The notes under the pieces: model-generated
Told to the model about the DNA's origin: nothing
Databases searched by the model: none
The model's input: only the letters and a program-made list of their open reading frames with translations
Program-made: the position numbers and the translations under genes
Assembly: GCA_035311445.1 (NCBI GenBank)
Contig: DATGCX010000415.1
Span: 1 to 53,193, forward strand
Length of the DNA: 53,193 nucleotides
DNA from: JAJPKK01 sp035311445
GTDB lineage: Bacteria; Pseudomonadota; Alphaproteobacteria; Rhizobiales; Xanthobacteraceae
Direction: 5' to 3'
Shown: positions 17,621-25,896 of the stretch, one piece after another
Position numbering within the stretch: position 1 is the stretch's first letter
Layout of the letters: each line of letters begins with the position of its first letter

Positions 17621-18949
17621 ATGAGTACGCATTTGGGTGATCAACGTTGGTTTGTTTTGCTCAACGGCAAGCGCCACGGACCTTTTACATTTGCGACGCT
17701 CGCCAAGGCGGCAGCCAATGGCGTCATTACGACTGAAACTGATGTTTGGCGGCGGGGGTGGCAAAAATGGCACCCGGCCCGACAGGTGCCGGGGCTGTTG
17801 AACGAGACGCCACTCGCCCCCGAATCCACTGCCGATGACACTGAGTGGTCCAGCCTGCGGCTGGCACTCGACCAGAACACCGCAGGGGATCGCTCGCAAC
17901 AGCGGGGTCGGGACCGAACGGACACCTTCGAGGACGAATGGGGAATGCTCGCCGTGCAGGCGACCCGGGGCCGCGCCCCCACCCTTCCCTCCCCCGCTGG
18001 CGGGGGAGGGAAGGGTGGGGGGATGTCATCCCGGATTGGACGCGCAGAAATACCGAGAGCCGTCGATCTCGATATGATCCGCCATGATGTTGAACGACAT
18101 CAGCACGCGGGCCGCGCAATGGCCGACAAGACGCCATCCTCCGGGCGGTTCCGGCGGTTTTGCAAACGTGTGACGATCGCGTTATGCGCCATCCTGCTGT
18201 TGTGGGCTGGCGGCCGGATGTTGTCGGCCCCGCGGCAGGTGACGGAACCGAAGCCGCTGAAATCTGCCACTGCGGCACCAATATCGCCGGTTCTGGCTTC
18301 GGGGGCTGACTTGCCTGCATCCGTTGCCAATCTGCCGGCAATTGTGGCGCTCCAGCGCAACGATCCCCTGTCGTTCGAGCGTTTCAAAAAACGTTATGCC
18401 GATAGCGCTGTAAATGCGAAGGACGATGAAATCCTTTCGATCGCCCGCGCTGCACTGCGCAAGAGCGTGAAAAGCCTGATTGCCATATCATCCGGCGACG
18501 TGCTGCTCGAAATTACCGACGTCTATCTCGCCTATATGCAGGCTTTGCAATCTTCCGGTCCGGAAAGTTGCGTTGCCCTGAGTGATGAAAGCAAAGGCGC
18601 AAAGCTGATGAGCAATCTCGCTAAGGAATTTCCCACTCAGTTCGTTCGCGACATGTCGGTACTGGAGCGCGTTGCGGGGGCCAATCGTAACGCCACCATC
18701 GCACCGCCCAGTGCGGACCAGGCGCGACCATATCTCGAAACAGTGTTCGCCAGCCTTCGCCGGCTGCCGGTCAAGAATGAATTGCTGGGGCGCGACAAGC
18801 TTGACCCTTTAGAGTTTCAACCTTATTGCGCGCTGGTGATTGCATTCTACCAAGCCGTGCTCGACTTGCCACGCGACGATAAGGTCAACCTGCTGCGCTA
18901 TCTCTATGCTGCCGCTGCCGTCAACGCCGATAGCGATCTCGCGAAATAG
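17621..18949 (+). CDS. GYF_2-domain, single-pass membrane protein with in-frame repeat
   Basis: 442 residues from MSTHLGDQRWFVLLNGKRHGPF; an ATG at 17585 is an alternative. The N-terminal GYF_2 domain (about 7-57: WFVLLNGKRHGPFTFATLAK...VWRRGWQKWHP) is a putative proline-peptide binding module. Residues 119-134 are encoded by a GC-rich palindrome (17976-18020). A transmembrane helix follows near 180-205 (VTIALCAILLLWAGGRML), and the C-terminal 230 residues are probably periplasmic with no motif I recognise. The role is unknown. Confidence 0.7.
   Translation: MSTHLGDQRWFVLLNGKRHGPFTFATLAKAAANGVITTETDVWRRGWQKWHPARQVPGLLNETPLAPESTADDTEWSSLRLALDQNTAGDRSQQRGRDRTDTFEDEWGMLAVQATRGRAPTLPSPAGGGGKGGGMSSRIGRAEIPRAVDLDMIRHDVERHQHAGRAMADKTPSSGRFRRFCKRVTIALCAILLLWAGGRMLSAPRQVTEPKPLKSATAAPISPVLASGADLPASVANLPAIVALQRNDPLSFERFKKRYADSAVNAKDDEILSIARAALRKSVKSLIAISSGDVLLEITDVYLAYMQALQSSGPESCVALSDESKGAKLMSNLAKEFPTQFVRDMSVLERVAGANRNATIAPPSADQARPYLETVFASLRRLPVKNELLGRDKLDPLEFQPYCALVIAFYQAVLDLPRDDKVNLLRYLYAAAAVNADSDLAK
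17976..18020. repeat. Family A-type hairpin inside the GYF gene
   Basis: Near-perfect inverted repeat CCCCCACCCTTCCCTCCCCC / GGGGGAGGGAAGGGTGGGGG with a 5-base loop. It is translated as a P/S/G/K-rich linker between the GYF domain and the membrane helix. Confidence 0.85.
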
Positions 18950-19001
18950 ACGAAGCGGCAAGCCGGAGCGGCGCGCTGCACGGCGCAACAATTCCACGTC
19001 G

Positions 19002-19560
19002 TTGAAACGGACTGCAGCCATCGCGATGACGCTGCTCCTGTCGGCTTTCTTTGCGGTGTCAGCGAGCGCCCATGGGGGCGGCGACATCGCGGGCGGCTTT
19101 GCGGGGGGCTTCGGTCACCCGTTGTTCGGGCCCGATCATGTTGCCGCGATGGTGGCGGTCGGCCTCTGGGGCGCGGTGCTGGCGCCACTGGCGATATGGC
19201 TTCTTCCTGTTGCGTTTCCACGGGTGATGGCGTTCGGCGGTGTATTGGGGATCGCCGCCGTGCCGGTGCCGCGGGTCGAGGTCGGCATTGCGATCTCCGC
19301 GATGGTGCTCGAATTGATGGTGGCGATCGCGGTCGGCTTTCGCGATCTTCCACGGCCATGCCCACGGCGCTGAACTGCCGCCCGGCGCCGATGCGATCGC
19401 GTTTTCGGCCGGTTTTGTGATGGCGACTGGACTCCTCCACCTGTGCGGCATCAGTCTTGGCCTCGCGACGCGCTGGCCGGCCGGCCGCGTTGCGGTGCGG
19501 CTCGCGGGAGCCGCTATCGCCGGCGCCGGCGTACTTTTTCTGCGCGCCGAATTGCCATAG
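19002..19560 (+). pseudogene. HupE/UreJ family membrane protein, frameshifted
   Basis: Signal peptide and TM helices are read first in one frame (MTLLLSAFFAVSASAHGG..., HPLFGPDHVAAMVAVGLWG). Near 19334 the frame changes: the expected AFAIFHGHAHGAELPPGADA motif continues in the +1 frame to a stop at 19560. HupE/UreJ proteins are nickel/cobalt permease-like; the GPDH and HGHAHG histidine motifs are family hallmarks and both are present. Start is probably TTG at 19002 (MKRTAAIAM) or ATG at 19026. A two-base loss (GGCGCT to GGCT) would explain the shift; sequencing error is possible. Confidence 0.75.
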
Positions 19561-19629
19561 TGAGTGGGTTGGAGCAGGTTGGCGACGCCACATCGGGCGC
19601 GTACCAGTGACACAGTCAGGCTCGGAGGG

Positions 19630-20157
19630 ATGATGACTCCATTTGCGGGCGTGGAGGGCTTTGTCCGCGGATTGCTGTATCCGGTGCTGGCGCCAGCGCA
19701 TTTCATGTCGTTGCTCGGCCTGGGTCTCATAGCCGGCCGTGATGTGTTCGTGCAACTGCCAACGCTGGCGGCGTTCGCCTCCGGCCTTGCCGGCGGCCTT
19801 GGCGCGATTGCGTGGGGCATCGGGGAAACGCCTGCGAACGATGTTCTGGTCGCGATGGCCGGGCTGTGTGGATTGATCGCAGCGACGGGAATGTCAGCAC
19901 CGGTTTGGCTCACAGCGCCGGTGGCGCTCGTGGCCGGCGCCGCTCTCGGGTTCGATTCTCCACCCGATGTCATCGCGCTGCGCGAGGCAGTGCTGATGCT
20001 TGTCGGCACGCTATGCGGCGGCATCGCGGCGCTGGCGGTGATTGGGGCAACTGCGTCCGTGCTGTTCCGCCCGTGGCACAGCATTGCAACACGCATCGCC
20101 GGATCGTGGATCGCGGCGATTGCCATCCTGGTGCTGGCGCTGCGATGGGCCGTGTAA
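19630..20157 (+). CDS. HupE/UreJ family protein, second copy
   Basis: 175 residues from a double ATG (19630/19633) behind GGAGGG. About six hydrophobic segments; begins with GFVRGLLYPVLAPAHFMSLLGLGL, where the PxHxxxLLxxGL pattern is the HupE/UreJ first-helix histidine motif. It lacks the HGHAHG motif of classical members. Position directly after the frameshifted HupE gene suggests a two-gene metal (Ni/Co) uptake or accessory unit. Confidence 0.65.
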   Translation: MMTPFAGVEGFVRGLLYPVLAPAHFMSLLGLGLIAGRDVFVQLPTLAAFASGLAGGLGAIAWGIGETPANDVLVAMAGLCGLIAATGMSAPVWLTAPVALVAGAALGFDSPPDVIALREAVLMLVGTLCGGIAALAVIGATASVLFRPWHSIATRIAGSWIAAIAILVLALRWAV

Positions 20158-20202
20158 CTGGCTTATGTAGCTGGCTTACGGGTGGCCCGGATGGAGCGCT
20201 GG

Positions 20203-20293
20203 CGCTTGCGCGGTCTCGCAATCCGGGGCAGGATTTTCTAACTCGCCGCGACACCGGGAGAGGCTGTCCCGGATTGCGAGACCGCGCAAGCGC
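20203..20293. repeat. Family E inverted repeat
   Basis: Arms GGCGCTTGCGCGGTCTCGCA... and complement TGCGAGACCGCGCAAGCGCC, over 25 bases each, around a spacer of about 40 bases. Confidence 0.85.
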
Positions 20294-20372
20294 CGTCTCT
20301 TCATGCGGGCTACGGCGGCGGCGGCGAGCGCGGACATTCAGCGGTGGTTTGGGCCGGTTACCTGCGCACGTC

Positions 20373-20432
20373 GAGACAGCGTATGCGTTCAGCAGTGTCG
20401 AGCGGCCGGTGGCCAATTTCTGGTCTGACGTG
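20373..20432 (+). pseudogene. Fossil of a TumE-like toxin C-terminus
   Basis: Twenty codons on the plus strand match the C-terminal part of the toxin at 534-821 in 15 of 20 positions (ETAYAFSS..., NFWSDV) and are also close at the nucleotide level (CGAGACAGC.TATGCGTTCAG). Flanking sequence does not continue the similarity convincingly. It is an isolated relic. The rest of 20294-20596 holds nothing I can identify. Confidence 0.65.
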
Positions 20433-20596
20433 GTGGTCGCGCCCACTGAAACCGCGGAGCGTGGCTCGCCGTCATGTGCAACCGCGGAAGCGTTCTCCGT
20501 GAGCCCCTTCCCGTTAAGATAGCCACGGGTATACAAAGTAGCCAAGGCTGTATACGTTCCTCGCAGGGACTGTGAGCAGAGTTCGGGGGTGTCGTC

Positions 20597-21199
20597 ATGG
20601 ATATTGGCGCCGTGGCAGTGCCAATGTGGCAGCGTAACGTAGCAAGGTTTTTTGCCGCAGCACTATTAGCCGTCGTCTGGGTTGAAGCGCGGCCTGTTGC
20701 GGCAGCGGAGTGCGATCCCAATTGCGATCTGGACATTCAGCCGCGCGCGTACAGCGACCCGCGCTGCGTACCGCGGCCGGTGGTTCCCAAAAACACGTCT
20801 ACTCCGTTTCCGGCTTTCCAAAGCAATGGACCACATTGCGATTTCCGACCAAAGCGGCGACAGGCCCATAACCATGCCCCTTCGGCGACGGCGCAGCCCC
20901 CGTCAGGCGCGGCGCTGCGGCATGCGCCCGGTGCGGGAACGAATGTGCCCGGTCATGGCGCGAATCAGTCGGGCACGGCGACAGGCGACCCCGCCACCGC
21001 AGCCGGTGACCCGGGCCGACAACCACCACGCAGCGTTGACCGCGACGTCGGGTTCGCTGACGCCTTTGGGGCCCGCGCAGATGAATTCCGCGCCTCGCCT
21101 CGCGCGGGAGGGGTCGGTGCAGGAGGCGTAGGCTTCGGTGCGGGAGGTGTCGGTGCTGGGGGAGTCGGCGCAGGAGGAGCAGCCCGGAGTCGGCCGTGA
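20597..21199 (+). CDS. Exported low-complexity protein with VGAGG repeats
   Basis: 200 residues. Hydrophobic leader (FFAAALLAVVWVEARPVAAAE) predicts secretion, followed by a Cys-containing stretch (CDPNCDLD) and a Pro/Ala/Gly-rich region ending in about four units of GGVGAG. Unrecognised. The downstream part reads plausibly in another frame around 20985-21130 (TPPPQPVTRADNHH...), so a frameshift within the gene is possible. No close neighbours on the strand. Confidence 0.4.
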   Translation: MDIGAVAVPMWQRNVARFFAAALLAVVWVEARPVAAAECDPNCDLDIQPRAYSDPRCVPRPVVPKNTSTPFPAFQSNGPHCDFRPKRRQAHNHAPSATAQPPSGAALRHAPGAGTNVPGHGANQSGTATGDPATAAGDPGRQPPRSVDRDVGFADAFGARADEFRASPRAGGVGAGGVGFGAGGVGAGGVGAGGAARSRP

Positions 21200-21227
21200 C
21201 TGGCGGCCGGCAACTTCCCTGCGCGGG

Positions 21228-22022
21228 TCAGGGCGATTTCTCCGTCGCCCTCTCGCTTAATTGTGGCACCTCTATGCTGGTTGCGGCCCTCGCGATCCTC
21301 GCCGCCTCTGCGAGTGCAGCCAGCTTCTTTGAACCATCGCCGGTGCCCGGCTGAATAAGCCCGGCCGACATGATGAGCTTGGCGGCGGCCTCGACAGGGA
21401 TGTCCAGTTCGATGATGGCGCTCCGTGCGACGTAGAAAAAGAATCCCGTGGTGGGATTCGGGGTGCATGGCATGAACACCGAGACGTATTGCTCCCGGCT
21501 CGGCAGGCGCGCCACGATCTCATTGCTCGGCCGCTGCGATAAGAATACCAGCGACCACATGCCGGGCGCCGGAAATTCGATCAGGCCGACCGTGCGAAAG
21601 CTTGAGCCGGATTCCGAGAACAGGGTCTCGAACACCTGCTTCAAGCCCTTGTAGATCGAGCGCACCAGCGGCATGCGGTCCAGCAGGTGCTCGCCAGCCT
21701 CGACCAGTTTGCGGCCAACGAGATTGGCGGTGAGAAAGCCAAGCAGCGTCAGCGCCACGAATGCGATGATGAGACCGCTGCCAGGGATTTTTCCAGGCAG
21801 ATAGGTTTCCGGACGGTAGGCCACCGGAATGAACGGCCGCACCAGATCATCGACCCAGGTAATGAATGACCAGGTGAGCCATACGGTGATGGCAAGCGGC
21901 CCGGCCACCACCAGGCCAGTGAGGAAATAATTGCGGATGCGGGCGCCGATGCCGGTCTGATGGACAGGCGGCTTAGCGGGCGGGGCCTCCGGCGCTGTCC
22001 CGGGGTCGTCGGCTGAACTCAT
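21228..22022 (-). CDS. DUF502 membrane protein
   Basis: 264 residues from MSSADDPGTAPEAPP. The DUF502 core starts with IGARIRNYFLTGLVVAGPLAITVWLTW (TM1) and has a second TM at GSGLIIAFVALTLLGFLTANLVG; the motif PLVRSIYKGLKQVFET is diagnostic. Function unknown; in Rhizobiales it is commonly found beside glmS and recG, matching this neighbourhood. Confidence 0.9.
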   Translation of the reverse strand: MSSADDPGTAPEAPPAKPPVHQTGIGARIRNYFLTGLVVAGPLAITVWLTWSFITWVDDLVRPFIPVAYRPETYLPGKIPGSGLIIAFVALTLLGFLTANLVGRKLVEAGEHLLDRMPLVRSIYKGLKQVFETLFSESGSSFRTVGLIEFPAPGMWSLVFLSQRPSNEIVARLPSREQYVSVFMPCTPNPTTGFFFYVARSAIIELDIPVEAAAKLIMSAGLIQPGTGDGSKKLAALAEAARIARAATSIEVPQLSERATEKSP

Positions 22023-22205
22023 AGATACGTTACTTTGCTGCAGGTGAACGCTCGGATCGCTCTTCCAGGTTGCGATTATAGGACATCCAGCCGATGCCGC
22101 GCCACTCTCGCATCTGTGGCTTCTACGCGCGGCCCGCCGTTCGGCCGATCGCATATAGGATGCGGCTACCTCCTACTGAAGGGCAACGCAATAACATTTG
22201 GCGCG

Positions 22206-22262
22206 GCACCTCTTCTCCCCCTCCTCCGGCCCTCACAGCCGCAAGCGGGGAGAGGTGAAGGC
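22206..22262. repeat. Partial family A repeat
   Basis: Contains CCGCAAGCGGGGAGAGGTGA and upstream CTCCCCCTCCTCCGGCCCTC: one arm of the element with a degraded partner, in the DUF502-glmS gap. Confidence 0.55.
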
Positions 22263-22308
22263 CGCGGCGTCAAATGCGATTGCGCTGCCCTCCAGGAGGG
22301 TGATGCCC

Positions 22309-24135
22309 CTACTCCACCGTGACGGATTTTGCGAGATTGCGTGGCTGGTCCACGTCGGTGCCCATGATGACGGCGGTATGGTAGGCGATCAGCTGCACCG
22401 GTATAGCGTAGACGAGTGGCGTCACGGTGGAGGGCACTTCCGGGACCGTCATTGTGACGAGGGAATTGATCGTCGCTTCGCGCGCTCCCTTTGGATCGGT
22501 GATCAGGATAATTCGGCCGCCCCGCGCTGCTACCTCCTGCATGTTTGATACCGTCTTTTCGAATACCCGATCATAGGGGGCAATCACCACCACCGGCATG
22601 GTCTCGTCGATTAACGCGATGGGGCCGTGCTTGAGCTCGCCGGCCGCATAACCCTCGGCATGGATATAGGAGATTTCCTTAAGCTTGAGCGCGCCTTCGA
22701 GCGCCAGCGGAAAGCTGGTGCCCCGGCCGAGGTAGAGCACATCGCGGCATTTTGCGAGGTCCCGCGCAAGCCGCTCGATGTGCGGCTCCAGGGCGAGCGC
22801 CTCGGCCATGTGGCGGGGCGTCTTGATAAGGGCGCCCACGAGCTTTTCCTCCTCTTCTTCGCTGAGCACGCCGCGGGCGCGGCCGGCCGCGATGGCCAGG
22901 CACGCCAGCACCGTGAGCTGGCAGGTGAACGCCTTGGTGGAGGCGACGCCGATTTCCGGCCCGGCCAGGGTCGGCATCACCACGGCGCTCTCGCGCGCAA
23001 TCGTCGAGGTTGCCACGTTGACGATCGATACGATGTGCTGCTTGTGCTCGCGGGCATGGCGCAACGTGGCCAGCGTGTCGGCCGTCTCGCCTGACTGCGA
23101 CACGAACAGCGCGAGGTCGCCGGGCGCAAACGGCGCGTCGCGGTAACGGAACTCCGACGCCACGTCGATCTCGACCGGCAGGCGCGCAAAGCGCTCGAAC
23201 CAGTATTTGCCGATCAGCCCCGCGTAATAGGCGGTGCCGCAGGCCGAGATCGAAATATGGCCAATATCGCGGAAATCGAACGGCAGCACCTCCGGCAACG
23301 CGATCCGTCCCTTGGCGAAGTTGACATAGTGCGCGAGGGTATGGCCGACCACCTCGGGCTGCTCGTGAATTTCCTTCGCCATGAAGTGGCGGTGATTGCC
23401 CTTGTCGAGCAGGAAGGCCGAGGCGTTGGAGCGGATCATCGGCCGCGTCATGGCCTTGCCGGCGGCGTCGTGGATCAGGGCGCTGCCGCGCCGCACGACG
23501 GCGCAGTCGCCGTCCTCCAGATAGGCAATCGAGCTGGTGAACGGCGCCAGCGCAATCGCGTCCGAGCCGAGATACATTGCCCCGTCGCCATAGCCGATCG
23601 CGAGCGGCGAGCCGCGGCGGGCGCCGATCACGAGGTCGTCTTCGCCGGAGAATAGAAAGGCGAGAGCGAAAGCCCCTCGCAGGCGCGGCAGCGCGGCGGT
23701 GACCGCGTCGATCGGATCCGCACCCTTGCTCATCTCGTCGGTGACCAGATGGGCGATCACCTCGGTATCGGTTTCGGTCGCGAAGCTGGCGCCGCGGCCC
23801 TCGAGTTCTGCGCGCAACTCCGCGAAGTTCTCGATGATGCCGTTGTGCACGACCGCAACCCGGTCGGTGGCGTGAGGATGGGCGTTGGTCTCGGTGGGCC
23901 GTCCATGGGTTGCCCAGCGGGTATGGCCGATACCGCTCACGCCTTTGAGGGGCTCCTCGGCGAGGCGCTTTTCCAGATTCTTGAGCTTACCTTCGGCGCG
24001 CCGGCGGGTCAGCTGGCCCTGCTCCAGCGTGGCAACGCCGGCAGAATCATAGCCGCGATATTCGAGGCGCTTGAGTGCTTCGACCATGTCGAGTGCAACC
24101 GGCGCGGTTCCCAAAATGGCAATGATGCCACACAT
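22309..24135 (-). CDS. glmS: Glucosamine-fructose-6-phosphate aminotransferase (isomerizing)
   Basis: 608 residues, standard length. Cys2 after the initiator Met (MCGIIAILG) is the glutaminase nucleophile; the class II amidotransferase domain occupies about 1-240. Two SIS sugar isomerase domains follow (SACGTAYYAGLIGKYWFE; GRGTSFPLALEGALKLKEIS) and the C-terminus ends PRNLAKSVTVE as usual. It makes glucosamine-6-phosphate, the first step to UDP-GlcNAc. It precedes DUF502 and follows the truncated glmU on the same strand. Confidence 0.97.
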   Translation of the reverse strand: MCGIIAILGTAPVALDMVEALKRLEYRGYDSAGVATLEQGQLTRRRAEGKLKNLEKRLAEEPLKGVSGIGHTRWATHGRPTETNAHPHATDRVAVVHNGIIENFAELRAELEGRGASFATETDTEVIAHLVTDEMSKGADPIDAVTAALPRLRGAFALAFLFSGEDDLVIGARRGSPLAIGYGDGAMYLGSDAIALAPFTSSIAYLEDGDCAVVRRGSALIHDAAGKAMTRPMIRSNASAFLLDKGNHRHFMAKEIHEQPEVVGHTLAHYVNFAKGRIALPEVLPFDFRDIGHISISACGTAYYAGLIGKYWFERFARLPVEIDVASEFRYRDAPFAPGDLALFVSQSGETADTLATLRHAREHKQHIVSIVNVATSTIARESAVVMPTLAGPEIGVASTKAFTCQLTVLACLAIAAGRARGVLSEEEEEKLVGALIKTPRHMAEALALEPHIERLARDLAKCRDVLYLGRGTSFPLALEGALKLKEISYIHAEGYAAGELKHGPIALIDETMPVVVIAPYDRVFEKTVSNMQEVAARGGRIILITDPKGAREATINSLVTMTVPEVPSTVTPLVYAIPVQLIAYHTAVIMGTDVDQPRNLAKSVTVE

Positions 24136-24239
24136 GCGCTTGGATATCCTTGCAGAGGCAGCCGTCCGGACGATGCCTTAACCTGGGAACATAAAGAATT
24201 TCCGGCACGTGAATTGTCACAAATTACTTCAGCCGTTTA

Positions 24240-24372
24240 CGGCATCGGGTCGCGCTCCTATCCCCTTATGGGGAGTGGCCCAGAGAGTGGGGCACTGCGG
24301 AGCCATAACCTCCCTACCTCACGCCAACCCTCCGCTCGAGGGAGGAAGAAGAGAGGCTGCCGCCCTCACGTC
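24240..24372. repeat. Repeat-like DNA replacing the glmU 3' end
   Basis: GC-rich segment with CCCCTTATGGGGAG, CCTCCCTACC and CCCTCCGCTCGAGGGAGG palindromic blocks, resembling degraded intergenic repeats. It begins where glmU similarity ends. The 24136-24240 remainder is AT-richer and probably contains the glmS promoter. Confidence 0.45.
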
Positions 24373-24382
24373 GGCATCCAGA

Positions 24383-25348
24383 TTAGCCGGGCCGCAATCG
24401 TGCAAACGGTCCAACCCGCGCCCCGCGCCCCACATGGGCGCCTTCGAGATGGGAAAACGAGCGGATCAGCGCCCCGTCCTCGACCGTTACGCCGGGGCCA
24501 AACACCACGTAAGGTTCGATGATGACGTCACGGCCGAGCTTGGTGTCGGCGCACAGATAGACGGTGTCGGGCGCGACCATGGTGACTCCCGCCTCATGGG
24601 CGGCCGCCCGCAGGCGGCGCTGTAGCACGGCGTCGGCCTCGGCCAGTTGACCTTGTGTATTCACGCCACGCACCTCGTCTTCCTCGGTTTCCAATGCCAT
24701 CATCTCTATCCCCATGACATGCGCGACCGCGATCGCATCGGTCAGATAAAACTCGTGCTTGGCATTGTCAGCGCGGATCTGTTGAAGGATGGCAAGCGCG
24801 ACGTCGCCCGCCAACGCCATCAGCCCGGCATTACACAGGCCGATGGCGCGCTCGACAGGGCTCGCATCCTTCTCTTCCCGGATGGCGAGCAGCCTGCCCC
24901 CCGCATCGGTGATCAGGCGCCCATACCCAGTTGGGTCGGCCGGGCGAAAACCCAGCACGGCGATTCCGGCGCCGGCTGCGAGCGCGCCGCGCAGCCGCAC
25001 GATTGTTTGCGGCGTGATCAAAGGTGTATCCGCGAAAACGACCACTATATCGTCAGCGCCCTGCGCCAGAGCCGCCTTAGCGGTCAAGACCGCATGCGCT
25101 GTGCCGCGCCGCTCGTGCTGGAGGTAGAATTCCGCTTCTGGCATCACCACCTTGGCGGCCTCCACCACCGTCTCTTGCCCGGGACCTACCACCACAGCCG
25201 CACGCGCACCGATCGTCCCGGCAACGGTAAGGACATGGGCGATCAGGCTGCGCCCGCCGATCGCGTGCAGCACTTTGGGCCGAGAATTGCGCATGCGGGT
25301 ACCTTCGCCCGCGGCGAGCACGACGATGAGACAAGTTCTCGTGGTCAT
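24383..25348 (-). pseudogene. glmU: GlmU truncated: uridylyltransferase half only
   Basis: 321 residues against a usual length of about 450. The N-terminal pyrophosphorylase domain is intact (LAAGEGTRMRNSRPKVLH, HERRGTAHAV, VVVFADTPLI, NAKHEFYLTD). The left-handed beta helix begins but stops at FARLRPG. Reading on in another frame gives ANLDADV, as expected for the family, so a two-base loss (GGCGCT to GGCT) created the stop; beyond that the remaining acetyltransferase sequence is absent and repeat-like DNA (about 24240-24370) follows. The acetyl-CoA and catalytic His region is therefore missing. Another acetyltransferase or second glmU would be needed for UDP-GlcNAc. Confidence 0.85.
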
Positions 25349-25485
25349 CTACCGGCCCTTACTACGCGAATTGGGGCGGCTTCTGCTAGGTTTTCGGCTA
25401 TTACCGGGAAAAGTCGAAAATCGAGATCACCGATGTACCGGTGCGCGTCTTGCGTTTCGCCAGGTGAAGCGCAACAAAGACCCTG

Positions 25486-25896
25486 ATGTTCGATCCCGCA
25501 CCCGATCATGCGCACCCGGAACGCCGGTTGTTTCGGCCCTCGGCGGCCTCGCTCAACTGGATCATCACGATCGGCTTCGTCTCGCTCGGCTGCGCGATAT
25601 ATCTGCGCTATCTGGTGATAGAGCAGACACAGATCGGCCTTGCCTGCGATGGCGGGCTCAGAACATGGCAGTGCTTGAGCCGTACCATTGTGTCGGCCTT
25701 GTTTGAACATGAAGTGTTCGGCTGGGTCAGCCTCGGCGCGGCAGTACTCACCTTGATCCGGCCGACACTGCCACTATTCACGATCGGCCTCGCCGCGAGC
25801 GCGTTGGGTATCGTGCTTCACAACGCCGGTCTGTCAGGCCTGGCAGCAGCGCTCCTGATCATGAGCTTTGCGCGTCCGGTAGTCGATCAAGCGTGA
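25486..25896 (+). CDS. Small integral membrane protein, unrecognised
   Basis: 136 residues with about four hydrophobic segments (LNWIITIGFVSLGCAIYL; VFGWVSLGAAVLTLI; PLFTIGLAASALGIVL; GLAAALLIMSFA). Cys residues in AIYLRYL...GLACDGGLRTWQCLS could form a disulfide. No family recognised. Its 3' end overlaps the 3' end of the ndvC-like gene by 38 bases, tail to tail. Confidence 0.6.
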   Translation: MFDPAPDHAHPERRLFRPSAASLNWIITIGFVSLGCAIYLRYLVIEQTQIGLACDGGLRTWQCLSRTIVSALFEHEVFGWVSLGAAVLTLIRPTLPLFTIGLAASALGIVLHNAGLSGLAAALLIMSFARPVVDQA

